Shown here: one piece after another, positions 20,631-29,805 of the stretch
How the letters are laid out: each line of letters starts with the position of its first letter
Numbering within the stretch: position 1 is the stretch's first letter
From: Chara braunii
Lineage: Eukaryota > Streptophyta > Charophyceae > Charales > Characeae
Length of the DNA stretch: 35,893 bases
Direction of reading: 5' to 3'
Assembly: GCA_003427395.1 (NCBI GenBank)
Contig: BFEA01000014.1
Coordinates: forward strand, 2,728,499-2,764,391
Notes under the pieces: generated by a model
Database searches by the model: none
The model's input: only the letters and a program-made list of their open reading frames with translations
Told to the model about the DNA's origin: nothing
Position numbers and translations under genes: made by a program

Positions 20631-21440
20631 AGAAAGGGTAGCGGAAGCGAGGGAAAAGGGAATAAAGGGAACGAAAAGAGGGGCTTGCATGTGGAAAGGG
20701 AGGGAGGGAAGGATGAGGCAAGAGAAGTGTGGGAGGGCCGGAAGGGGGATGGAGCAAAAACAAAAAGAATGGGGTGACGAGGGCAAGGGGCCATAAGGTA
20801 GGGCATGTATGAGGAGGGAGAGAGTGGAAGAGCACGGAGGGAGGGAGGGATCAATTGAAGAGGCTAGGGAGGAAGGGGAGGGAGGAAAGACAACACGAAG
20901 GAACGTGACACGAGAGAGGGGAGGGGAAAAGGAATGAGAGAGGATAATCTGAGGAAGAAGCGATGAGACATGAGGGGAAGGGCGGGGGCAAGGGCAGGGG
21001 TGAGGGAGGAGGGAGGAGGGAGGAAGGGGGCAAAGAGAGGGGAAGGGAGCGGGTCAACAAAGTAGGCCAAGAGGGCAAGGGAAGAGGACAACAACTTGAA
21101 GGAGGAGAGTGGAGAGAGGGAGAAGAGCGGGAATGGGAGTAAAGGAAGGGAGGAGGCAGGAGGAGAAAAGGGGGCGCCAAAGGAGAGGGGGGAGGGAGGA
21201 AGGGAGAAAAAAGGGAGGAGGGAGGGAGGAGGGAAGGTTTGCGAGGAAAGAGGAGGGAGAAACAGGAGGGGAAAGGGACGGTCAGAAGGGAAGGGGTGGG
21301 GGGAAGGGAAGGGGAGGGGAGAGATTCAGGAGGATATGGGAGGGAGATGGAACGGGGGAGACGAGAAAGGTGTGGAAGGGAAAGGCTCAACTGAAGGAAA
21401 GCAAAAGGGGAGGAAAAGTGATGAGAGGGGTGGGAAAGGA
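20631..21440 (+). repeat. Polypurine block 1 (G/A-rich plus strand)
   Basis: About 800 bases in which the plus strand is almost only G and A, built from irregular GGGA, GGAAG and GAGG words. Long open frames on both strands (20851-21390 minus, Ser/Pro/Leu-rich; 21096-21665 plus, Gly/Glu/Arg/Lys-rich) are products of this composition, not genes. Such homopurine tracts can form triplex DNA and are difficult to sequence. Confidence 0.85.
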
Positions 21441-21455
21441 AGGGGCTTTAAGCAT

Positions 21456-21753
21456 GGTTACCATCCGAATATCTGCACTTCCATCCGGACCGTCTGGATG
21501 TGTCAAGGTTCATATGCTGTCTGGAACATTTTTAAGCATAGTAATTTAATAATTTCGAAAAATTCAGACATTTCATTAAAAAAGCAAAAATTCTGGAAAA
21601 AGGATATATTAGGCAGCATTACAATCCAATCAACTTTTGGCTGTGGGTCCCCTCCAAACTCATAGCCAAATCTGCGGGGAGAGGGGGGAAAGACTAAAGT
21701 TTTTTTTTGGACGGGGGTTCAACCTCTTGTCCGCATCAATCCGGATGGTACCC
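21456..21753. mobile_element. Possible 298-bp inverted-repeat element between purine blocks
   Basis: GGTTACCATCCGAAT at 21456 and the complement of ATCCGGATGGTACCC ending at 21753 form imperfect ends about 15-20 bases long. The interior is ordinary AT-rich sequence unlike the purine blocks on either side. No target-site duplication could be seen, so this is tentative. Confidence 0.4.
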
Positions 21754-22009
21754 AGACATTCCCTATCTTGGCTCTCTAGCACTAGTTGTCTGTCATTTGA
21801 AGGCGTGTCGTATGCACCTCTCTCCCTGCTGGAAATGGCGACATCTCATTCTCATCCGCCCGCCTTCCGTCTCCATCTCCCTCTTCTTCATCCTCGTCTC
21901 GCTCTGTGTTGTCACTGCTCCGCTCTTCCTCTTCACCGCCCTCGTCTGCATACAGAACAAAAAGGTTTCGATAACTAAGATATAATAAAAAATACAAGGG
22001 TGACCACAT

Positions 22010-22960
22010 TAACGAAGATGGAAGGGATGGAAGAAGGGAGAGAGGGAAAGAAGAACCTAGAAAGGGAACTGGGGAGGGAAGGGACTGGGGAGGGAAGGAA
22101 CTGGGGAGGGAAGGGAGGAAAGAAGAGGAGAACTTGAAGAGAGAGGATGAAAGGAGGGGAGGACAAAGGAGAAGGAGAGAGAAGGGAAGAGGGAGGGAGG
22201 AGGGAAGATGGAGAACGGAATGGGGAATCGAAGGAGGTAAGGGGAGGGAGGGAGGTTGGGAGGGAAGAGGAGTAGGCCTGAGGGGAAAGGGTGGTAGGGA
22301 AGGAGGGGAGAAGGAGAGGAGAAAAAGGGAGGGAGTAGGTAGGGGAGGGGCTAGGGAAGGCAAGGCAGGAAAAGATGAGGAAAGAAGGGAAAAGGAATGG
22401 CAAAGGAGGAAGGTGGAGAGAGGGAGGCAGGAGGAGGTGAGGGGGATTGGGAGGAAGGGATGAAAGAGAGGACGGAGGGAGTAGGCCAGAGAAGGGAGTG
22501 GAGAGGGAGAGGGGTAGCAATGAGTAGTAAGGAAGAGGAGGAGAGATCTAGGGAGGGAGTGTTAGGGGAAACAAACGAGGGATAGCGGGGGAAAGGGAGA
22601 GCAGGAACCATTGGGAAGAAAGGGAGGAGTAGGATGGGAAGGAGGATAGTGGAAGATTGTGGGGGAAAAGAGGGAGGATAGGGGAAGAGTGAAGGGGCAG
22701 GAAGGGAGGGTCCCGGAGGGAGGATAGGGGAAGAGTGAGGGTGGCAGGAAGGGAGGGAGGATAGGGGAAGAGTAGGGGAGAAACGAAAAAGGGGAGGATA
22801 GGGGAAGAACGAGGGTCGCAAAAAGATCAAAAGTATAGGGAGAGAGGCAAGGAGGAGAACCCGTTCACATGGGCGGACGGGCTTTGCATGACCCCGCCAA
22901 CAGGGGGCACGAGGTGGGGGGTTGGGGAGGGGGGGGGGGAGAGGGCGAGGGCGAGGGTGT
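22010..22960 (+). repeat. Polypurine block 2 (G/A-rich plus strand)
   Basis: About 900 bases of the same composition as block 1. It includes local tandem units such as GGGAGGATAGGGGAAGAGTGA repeated near 22672-22810. The long Ser/Pro/Leu frames on the minus strand (21782-22363, 21975-22520, 22351-22980) are composition artefacts. Confidence 0.85.
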
Positions 22961-22976
22961 GTCGATTGATCGACAA

Positions 22977-22978
<2 letters not shown>

Positions 22979-23020
<42 letters not shown>

Positions 23021-23036
23021 CCGCCCCCCCCCCCCC
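22979..23036. repeat. (CT)n followed by poly-C
   Basis: About 20 CT units followed by a C-rich run. Confidence 0.95.
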
Positions 23037-23062
23037 CCTTCCTTTGTGTGTAACTGACATTT

Positions 23063-23356
23063 CGTTAAAACTGACATTTTTTTCTAAATTCACAAAATTG
23101 AGCGTACCAAAAAACAGCATTTTTTTGTGTTTTTCTGTCCCCATGACGTCAGATGATCAGATCATCGGGTGTCGTGGCAACTCCCGATGATCTGATCATC
23201 GGATGTATGTTAACAGTACTTCACGTTGAGGTACATCAGATGGACAAAGTGAGATAACCACTTTCTCACCCAATGAGCAATGTTCTCACCCAATGAGCAA
23301 TGAAATTTTGACTAATTCCACTTTCGTGAATTTAGAAAAAAATGTCAGTTTTAACG
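23063..23356. mobile_element. 294-bp MITE with near-identical ends and an inner hairpin
   Basis: The left end starting CGTTAAAACTGAC at 23063 matches the complement of the right end (to 23356) without a mismatch for the first 31 bases (through CTAAATTCAC). An inner perfect 18-bp inverted repeat (23152-23169 and 23183-23200, GATGATCAGATCATCGGG) surrounds a 13-base loop. A 20-base unit (containing CTCACCCAATGAGCAATG) is tandemly duplicated near 23264-23303. No target-site duplication is evident, since the right flank runs into CT/GT repeats. Confidence 0.75.
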
Positions 23357-23369
23357 CTCTCCCTCACTG

Positions 23370-23376
23370 TGTGTGT

Positions 23377-23444
<68 letters not shown>
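23370..23444. repeat. (GT)n microsatellite
   Basis: About 37 GT units with one interruption. The Val-Cys and Thr-His frames across it are artefacts. Confidence 0.95.
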
Positions 23445-23447
<3 letters not shown>

Positions 23448-23527
23448 TCTGCACGAGCGTTGGGCGTGCACAGAATGACATTGAGAGCACGCATCTTGGG
23501 CACGCATGAATGACACAGAGAGTACAT

Positions 23528-23556
23528 NNNNNNNNNNNNNNNNNNNNNNNNNNNNN

Positions 23557-23622
<66 letters not shown>
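23528..23622. repeat. 29-base N gap followed by (AG)n
   Basis: N bases at 23528-23556 mark an unresolved gap that borders about 33 AG units, so the true tract length is unknown. Confidence 0.95.
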
Positions 23623-23623
<1 letters not shown>

Positions 23624-23671
23624 AGGTGTTGTGGTCATGTTTGCTATACACTGTATACAGAACTCCACAGA

Positions 23672-23735
23672 AAAACATCAATGTGCCCGAGTGTTTCGTC
23701 GGACTGTCACCAACTCGTCAGGAGGTTGCACACCA
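23672..23735 (-). ncRNA. Hammerhead-ribozyme-like motif, copy 3
   Basis: Minus strand, 23721 to 23693: CUGACGA, stem GUUGG / CCGAC with loop UGACAGU, then GAAAC. One change from the CUGAUGA core strand (U to C); GAAA is intact; stem II has one G-U pair. The sequence before the core (ACCUC) matches that of copies 1 and 2 (GCCUC). A clear NUH cleavage triplet is not evident downstream (ACUCGGGCACAUU), so activity is doubtful. Confidence 0.6.
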
Positions 23736-23849
23736 ACCATCCTTGCACTGAGCACAGAACGAAAGAAAGACGTTGAACTGCAATAATCTGAACATGTGTG
23801 TGTGTTGTGATGTTTGGTATACAAAACTCAACAAAAAAGCATGGTTATG

Positions 23850-23905
23850 GGCCTTATGGCAGACTATGTTGTCAGACTTTCGCTGACTCATCAAGAGTTT
23901 GAACT
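23850..23905 (-). ncRNA. Hammerhead-ribozyme-like motif, copy 4 (decayed)
   Basis: Minus strand, 23894 to 23866: UUGAUGA, stem GUCAG / CUGAC with loop CGAAAGU, then AACAUAGUC. The first core strand has C-to-U, and the GAAA strand is disrupted. Stem II is fully paired, including a compensated base pair relative to copy 2. It is recognisable mainly by alignment with copies 1-3. Confidence 0.5.
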
Positions 23906-24045
23906 GCAACAGTCTGCCCAGGAAGCATTTCAATGATGGATAAGGACTCACCACGTTGGGAAAGTTAGGGAATAGTGGTCAAGGTCTTGGTCTGTGTCCG
24001 TGGGAGGGGCGAGATGGACCACCCCATATTTTTATTTTTTTATTT

Positions 24046-25353
24046 TGCAAGGACCTTCCCAGAAACGGACTGAGAACACAACTGATTTCTGAGTTTTGCC
24101 CCTGGAATGAATGCCTTGCTGAGATTCCCGCTTTCTGCTGAGTTTTCTAAGTCTGTATGTGTACGTGCTTGCTGGTCTGCGTGCCTGTCTGAGTGTTTGA
24201 TGGCTTGAGTGTGTGTGTGGCCCGCAAGGGTACATGCTTTCTTGGGAGGCCCATAGGGCCGGTACTTACCTGTGGCCGTGACATTGACTGTTGAAGTGGG
24301 GAAAACACTCAAGTAGCGGGAGGAGGCCCACGGGCCACGACACTTAAGAGCAGCGGAAAAACACTCAAGTAGCAGGTAGGCCGACACCACACCAAGTAGC
24401 GGCAGATGTGTTGGGTACTCAAGGCCGAGCAGAAGAAGACAACAGTTGGCATTTTTTAGAGGCCCAGCAGTTGTAGGCTAGGTCAACGCGGGTACCAGTC
24501 CATGTAGTATGAGTCTAGGGCCTGTACGGACGATATCAGAGTCTGCAATGACGTTTCCCTTCGAAAGGGACGAGGTACCGGTTGCTTGGAGGCCGTGTAG
24601 CCTGAAAGTCACCGCCCAAGAGGCCAGTTGGTTGCTATATCTCCAGGAGGAGCGAAGTGCTCCTCCTCGTTTTACTGCTTGCAAGTTTGCACATCACAGT
24701 GCTGGACCGCTAGAGGAGCAGCTCTAGTGTGCAGTGCTGTGGGGAAGAAGGGCGCCCAGCTCTCCACCTTGGCTATGGTGGAGGAGCTCGGGTTGGAGGA
24801 GGAGGAAGAAGGGACTAGGAGACGGGAGCACCAGGGGTACCTGGCTTAGGCTGGCTATGGTGGACGCCATCTTCATCACCTTGGTGGGTGCTGCATCTGG
24901 AAAGCCCCCCTTGGGGTAGAGCTACAGAGTCAGGGTTTTACGGGGGGGGGGGGCTGAGTGGAAGCAGCCATAGTCGCTTTGTGTTGTCTCTTGCACGTCA
25001 GGGCCCTAGCAGTCCGCCATAGCCTCAGGCTATGAAGAGGAAGGAAAAAGGGCGGCCATGGCTATGGTGGACCTCAAGTTGGGATGGCAATAGAAGAGGG
25101 ATTGAGTATTCTGGTTCTGCCATTCATCATTATTATATCATTTATTGTTTGAATAAGAGGGGAGGAGAAAAGGAGGAGTTGGTTGGCGATGAGAAGGGGG
25201 ATTATCATTGGTCTATGCTGGTGTACATATTCTTTTTCTTCCTTCTTCTTTTTTCCCTCTCTCTCCTCTCAAGTTTATTCATTTCTTTTTGCAATTAGAC
25301 GACATTGTACTTTCTCCTGATTTTGCGCTTCGAAATTGGCCAGGATCGTAACA
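24046..25353 (+). repeat. 5' LTR of the plus-strand gypsy element
   Basis: Begins TGCAAGGACCTTCCC and ends TAACA one base before the primer-binding site. The start aligns with TGTAAGGACCTTCCC at 29806, and similarity continues for about 1010 bases (CCCGCAAGGGTAC, CCATAGGGCCGGTACTTACC and the CTCCAGGAGGAGC segment in both). The last 290 bases have no partner in the 3' copy. Length 1308 bases. No host gene is present; short frames inside are not genes. Confidence 0.9.
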
Positions 25354-25354
25354 T

Positions 25355-25366
25355 TGGTATCAGAGC
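25355..25366 (+). promoter_or_regulatory. Primer-binding site complementary to initiator tRNA-Met
   Basis: TGGTATCAGAGC is the classical plant LTR-retrotransposon site that pairs with the 3' end of cytosolic initiator tRNA-Met. It lies one base after the 5' LTR's terminal CA, which fixes that boundary. Confidence 0.95.
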
Positions 25367-26010
25367 GGATTTTACTTGGTGGTGGGAGTTGACTTTGCTG
25401 CTCCAACCCTAACCTGGGTAGGAGGGCTACCACCTAAGGTTAGGGATGGAAAGTTGAGGGAAGTGAGGCAGCGTGGTTAAGGGAAGCTACCTCCACCTGG
25501 TTAGGTCGTGCTGGGTCGACACTAGACCTGATCAGGTTGCTTGAGAGTAAGTTTGGGGTGGCGAGACACTTCGAGAAGAATTCGTGCGACAATTTGTGAG
25601 AGGCAACAATCAGAGGCACTCGCACCTGGAATCTGACCTAAGGGAGACATTTGGCGACTTTAGGACTTTCCTCAAGTAGGCGAGCTTGAGGGAAGTAGCC
25701 GTTTTGCATCTACGGACTGCAAGTTGCTACTTTGATCTTCTGCATCGGCGGGGGATCTGGCATTGCACTTTGGTGTTGGAGGCAGACCGTCCTAGTAGAT
25801 AGGACACTAGTGTAGGGGTGGCGCTAAAGGGGTTAGGAGGACCATATGAGAGGGGGGAAAATTCTACTTCTTCTCGAAGCTCAGGCCACTCAGGTAAGTG
25901 TCGTGCACCTACGGGATGCCCATGAATGTGTGCATGAAATTGTTTATCCTGTTGGGGTTATTTTGTAGTTTTTTTCCTACTCATCTGTGGTCTCGATTAT
26001 GTGTTTGAGT
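25367..26010 (+). pseudogene. Leader and presumed gag remnant
   Basis: This interval lies where gag should be, but no capsid, zinc-knuckle or protease motif is readable in any frame. It was probably reduced by deletion; the RT fingers and palm are missing before the RNase H part begins near 26010. Confidence 0.4.
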
Positions 26011-26646
26011 ATGCAACCTCAACCAATGGATACACATGAATTGTGTTATTTTCTTGGCCTTGCATCATACTATCGGAAGTTTGTGCCCAAATTTTCTATC
26101 GTTGCTCGCTTATTGGTTGTACTCATAAGCAAGAATGTATCTTACAGATAGGGTGAAGCATGTGCGACTATTTTCCAGGCCTTGAAAGAGGTTTTGATGA
26201 GTCATCCTGTGCTCCGCATTGCAGATCCCAAACTCACATTCGTAGTCACTATGGATGCGAGCCAACATGGGATTGGTGCAGTGCTGAAACAAGATGATGG
26301 TAATGACTTGCGTCCACTCGAATACTACAACAAATGCATGTCCAACGAAAAGGTAGCTACTTCCATAAACATGTGCGAGCTTTATGCTTTGCGTATGACA
26401 TTGCACCACTGGAAGCACTATCTTTTGGAACGTCAGTTCACAGTCTTTTCATATCACGAAACTTTGAAGCGGATCAAGGAACAAACTACCTTATCCATTA
26501 TGTTGACCCACTGATTGCATGAGATGAACATTTTTAATGTTGAATTAAAACACAAAAGGGTTGTTATAACCGAGTTGCTGACGCATTGTCTCGCCACCCT
26601 GAATACAAATTTGCCTTGTACGCTCCTACAACCTCCAAGAAAAATT
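26011..26646 (+). pseudogene. Gypsy RT connection and RNase H, broken
   Basis: Starts with FLGLASYYRKFVPKFS (the RT/RNase H connection motif), a stop, then FQALKEVLMSHPVL and VVTMDASQHGIGAVL, the first RNase H Asp. MCELYALRMTLHHWKHYL retains the Glu. The third position reads FSYHETL where VxTDHxxL is usual, so the Asp is replaced by Tyr. After a frame change near 26565 another frame gives RVADALSRHPEY, keeping the last Asp. RNase H would remove RNA from the RNA/DNA hybrid in replication; this copy cannot, because of stops and the frame change. Confidence 0.88.
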
Positions 26647-27473
26647 GAAGGAGGAACTCGTAGAGCAAATTGCCAAGGATCCGAATCTCAGTCCAATCCT
26701 TGAGAAGTTTCGGGTTAACCCCAACAGTCAACATAATTTCCACGAGTATGAGGGTATAATTTTCCTACGCTACGGAAAGAACGACCGTTTGTGTGTAGCC
26801 AACCATAAGTCTCTCCGCACTCACTTCTTGGACTTGGCTCATGGCCGGAGTGGACACTTCGGTTTGACAAAGACGTACGAAATCTGCTACAACAGTTTGA
26901 TTGGCCTAGTATGAAAGAATCTGTTGTGAAGTTTGTGGTTGAATGTCAAGTCTATCAGCGGATTAAGCCATCGAGGTAAAAGCCAAACCTTTTCTCATTC
27001 CCTACGGTCCCAGAGAGTCTGTCTTAATTGACTTAACGGGCATGGGTAAGTTGAGTAAGAATGAATATTCGCAAGTTATGGTGATTGTTGACCATTTTTC
27101 CAAGTTCTTAAATATGGTTTTATTTCAACCGCATGTCCCAACTTACCTTGTGATCCGTGAATTACACCATAAATACATTTTGCAATATAGGACCCCAAAA
27201 CCCCTTATGAGTGATTGGGATCCCCACTTCATAAGTGCTAACTGGAGGACTTCACTTCCCAACTCAATGATATTAAATTGAGGATAACATTTGGTCGACA
27301 CCCTGAAGCTAACGGTTTGGCTGAGGAGATCAACCAGACTGTGCAATAGCTTCTCCGTGCCTTAATTATCCCGGATCTGGAAACGTGGGATGAAGAGTTG
27401 AATACGATCAAGGGGTTATACAACAACTTCATTCATTCTTCCGCCGACATGACGTCGAACAAACTGCATTAAG
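26647..27473 (+). pseudogene. Gypsy integrase, N-terminal and catalytic parts, interrupted
   Basis: The zinc-binding part has HGRSGHFGLTKTYE and, after a frame change near 26905, VVECQVYQRIK, where the second Cys of CxxC is Tyr. The catalytic core shows LIDLTG (first Asp), MVIVDHFSKF, LMSDWDPHFIS (second Asp) and, in another frame, GRHPEANGLAEEINQTVQ (Glu). So the DDE residues are still present but distributed over frames, with stops at 26978 and 27281. The frame runs to MTSNKLH at 27469, where a DNA transposon begins. Joining to the sequence after that transposon gives continuity, so the two parts were once one gene. Confidence 0.88.
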
Positions 27474-27638
27474 CTGTGTATCTTTTTAACGCAGAACGGG
27501 GGAATTAAAATCCCGTTGAATCCCGTTAAACTCCAAAAAATCCCGTTGAATTCGCGTTAAACGCGAAAATGGGCCGCTACCGCGCTTTTCGGAAAAACGA
27601 AATTGATGTGCAGGGTCCGGAACACGTGGCCCTAGGCA

Positions 27639-27640
27639 AA

Positions 27641-27697
<57 letters not shown>

Positions 27698-27702
27698 AAT
27701 AA
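27639..27702. repeat. (AAT)n microsatellite
   Basis: About 18 AAT units then three AAAT units inside the Mutator-like insertion. The poly-Tyr frame across it on the minus strand is an artefact. Confidence 0.95.
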
Positions 27703-27767
27703 TTTCCCCAACTTCTGAAGCACCTCCCATCCGCCCCTACATCCCCCAACCCCCAATGCCCCAGTTA

Positions 27768-28090
27768 TGTGTGTGTAGGTGTGCTGTGTGTGCACGTATC
27801 TGTGTATGTGTGTGCCTGCCGTGAGAGTGTGTCTGTGCAGGAATATGAATGGATGCGCGTGTGTTTGTGTATGTGTGTGTTTGTAAGTGTGTGTGTGTGT
27901 CTGTGCTTGTAAGTGTATGTGTGTGTTTATAAGTGTGTGTGTGTATGTATATGTGTGTGTTTGTGTATGTGTGTGTTCGTATGTGTGCGTGTGTGTATGT
28001 GTGTGTTTGTAAGTGTGTGTGTGTATGTGTGTGTTTGTAAGTGTGTGTGTGTGTGTAAGTGCAAGTGTGTCTGTGCCTGCGCGTGAGAGT
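27768..28090. repeat. Degenerate (GT)n tract
   Basis: A 320-base region of GTGTGT with frequent TGTAAGTG and TGTATGTG interruptions, suggesting higher-order units such as GTGTGTTTGTAAGTGTGTGT. Confidence 0.9.
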
Positions 28091-28099
28091 GTGTCTCGC

Positions 28100-28565
28100 C
28101 TTACTCACAACCTTGTTCCCCAACACACAGATTCCACTTGCACCCAAGGACCACCCTGCGCCACGCCCAGCTTACAGCAGCGCAGCTCGGCTATGGCTGC
28201 CTGCTCCTTCCTGCTCGCCCATGAGCGCGTGAGTGGCACGAGCTACAGCGCGGCAGCGCTTACACAGCATGCAGCCAACACCCGAATGCCCAATGTGGAG
28301 GCAGGCCCTTTGCTATATCGAAGTGGTCTGCCTGTGTTCAGTCCCAGGAAGGTTCCAGTAGGCCCCGGTAACCTGAGGCACAACACGAACGAGAACAGGC
28401 CTTGGGCCTGAGGTGGTTGCATGCCCCCAACTGCTTTTGGCCTGTGTTTGGCCTAGTACCCGTATCCAGCCCAGGGCCTGCTTTCCATACATTCACACAG
28501 GCGGCCCAGGACCTGGGTTCCCTCAACCAACTGACGCCAGACTCATGCAACCTGCTACAGGTTCA
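28100..28565 (+). other. GC-rich segment carried by the Mutator-like insertion
   Basis: The segment is clearly richer in GC than the rest of the insertion and contains the frame ending at 28411 (reads AACSFLLAHERVSGTSYSAA, then PVFSPRKVPVGPGN). I recognise no domain. Capture of GC-rich host segments is a feature of Pack-MULEs, so this may be a captured fragment. Its end (28533-28568) matches 592-627 at 29 of 36 bases; six of seven differences are transitions. Confidence 0.4.
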
Positions 28566-29046
28566 ATTTTGTGTGTGTGTGTGTCTTTTTTTTCATTTTT
28601 TAATTTGCTTTTTATGGTTTTGATTTTTTTTTAAATACACGAAATTCCAAAAAAATAAAATAAAAAATAAATTGTTGTACATCTTTGAAAGATCTACAAC
28701 CCTATATTTTTTATTTGTTTTTTTTGTTTTCGTTTTAGTCCTTAAAAAATCTGTGTGAAACCCAAAACAAAAACACTCATTTCATTTTAGTTTTTGTTTT
28801 TTCATTGTGTGTTTATATTTTTGATTCATCAAAAAATAAAAATAAAAATACAGGGTTGTAGTCCTCAACAAAAACTACAACCCCATTTTTTATTTATTTT
28901 TTTGGATAATTTTTCGCCCAGGAAAAAAATCATCCCGGACCCCGTTAATTCCCGTCCAACTCGCGTTTGAACGGGAGTTTAACGCGAATTCAACGCGCGT
29001 TGAATTTTTCAACGCGAAACCCGCGTTAAATCCAATTTCGGACACA

Positions 29047-29765
29047 TGCATTAAGGTTGAAAGATTTGTAATCCTCTCTCCTACTTATTCCCTGAACAAC
29101 TGGCTGGTCTGACGCCTGGCAAGCCTGGCATTAGCGTCAAGTACGATCGGTTTTTCAAAGTTGTTGTTGCAACAATGATCAAGCGACAACATGTTATGAT
29201 CCATCATGCTAACAATAAGCGCCTATCAGGAACTTTCGAGGTAGAAGGCTATATTTGGGTCAAGATATCTGAATTTTCGAAGGAAGAGGGGGTGTCATGC
29301 AAACTTCTCTCTCTCTATTATGGTTTGTAGGAGGTTTTGGATGTGGTTGGTAAGGATGGATTCAACCTGTCATATGTGATTCTCGTGCCTCCTCATTTGC
29401 ACACGTACCTGGTTTCATGCATATAAACTACTTCCGCATCTTGATGTTAAATCCGTCAAATATCGTGAGAATATGATCCCTCGTGCAATCAATGGCAGTC
29501 ACGAGATATACAAAATTACAAGTTGTATTAGTGAGGGACGTACAGATAGTATCATGTTCATTTCATGTATCACCTATTAGACGATCTCTACTGGATCTAA
29601 AAAAAAGAGTTGTTGCGGAGTGCACCTCGCATTGTCAAAGCATACAAACGACATATAGCTTCCGGTGTTGTTCCAACAATCTCTGCAAAAGTCACTGCTA
29701 CTGAATATGCACACAATCTTTTTGCTACGTTCGCTTATGATGTGTTTGTCAGGGACTCACATTGA
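29047..29765 (+). pseudogene. Gypsy integrase C-terminus and chromodomain-like tail
   Basis: Continues the integrase after the nested insertion: LAGLTPGKPGISVKYDRFFK, GYIWVKISEFSKEEGVSCKL, then WEVLDV-type text (here preceded by a stop at about 29330) and VILVPPHLHTYLV, the GPY/F-like module. A later frame holds FHVSPIRRSLLDLKKRVVA, a degraded chromodomain-like segment. After another frame change AYKRHIASGVVPTISA runs to a TGA at 29763-29765. Chromodomains in this position direct integration of plant chromoviruses to chromatin marks. Multiple stops and frame changes make it inactive. Confidence 0.82.
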
Positions 29766-29793
29766 GTTACTCACTAGAAGGGACCTCACTCTT

Positions 29794-29805
29794 GAGGGGG
29801 GGTAG
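29794..29805 (+). promoter_or_regulatory. Polypurine tract
   Basis: GAGGGGGGGTAG lies directly before the TG that begins the 3' LTR, in the position of the plus-strand DNA primer of LTR retrotransposons. It lies 28 bases after the last stop codon of the element's ORF. Confidence 0.85.

Larger units (their letters stand above)
23653..23960 (-). repeat. Two tandem units of about 164-174 bp, each with a hammerhead-like core
   Basis: GTATACAGAACTCCACAG at 23653 corresponds to GTATACAAAACTCAACAA at 23817. The hammerhead-like cores at 23693-23721 and 23866-23894 are likewise offset by about 173 bases. The units are diverged. A head-to-tail arrangement of small repeats, each carrying one hammerhead, is how retrozymes and hammerhead-bearing satellites are organised. 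The downstream boundary of unit 2 near 23960 is not exact. Confidence 0.6.
27474..29046. mobile_element. Mutator-like non-autonomous insertion with 9-bp duplication
   Basis: TGCATTAAG lies immediately before (27465-27473) and after (29047-29055) this segment. Its ends are (C)TGTGTATC and the complement of ...GGACACA (TGTGTCC). Subterminal sequence on both sides is rich in CCCGTT, GCGTTAAAC and AACGCG words in opposite orientation. Removing the segment and one TGCATTAAG copy restores alignment of the integrase on both sides. Nine-base duplications are typical of Mutator elements. Inside are an (AAT)n tract (about 27639-27700), a degenerate (GT)n region (about 27768-28090), a GC-rich segment (28100-28565) and AT-rich sequence. 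No transposase is present. Confidence 0.85.

Noticed and set aside
20851-22980. Several long Ser/Pro/Leu-rich open frames on the minus strand
   Set aside because: They follow from the purine-only plus strand (TTC/CCT/CTC codons on the complement), lack domains, and occur in several frames at once.
23600-24040. Penelope-like reverse transcriptase next to the hammerhead motifs
   Set aside because: I looked for RT and GIY-YIG motifs on both strands near all four motifs and saw none.
24478-24919. Open frames within the 5' LTR as genes
   Set aside because: They lie wholly within an LTR that recurs at 29.8-30.8 kb and have no domain; both strands are open in the same place.
28013-28411. 132-codon frame in the Mutator-like insertion as a gene
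   Set aside because: The first third is (GT)n translation; the rest has no domain I recognise. Kept only as a possible captured segment.
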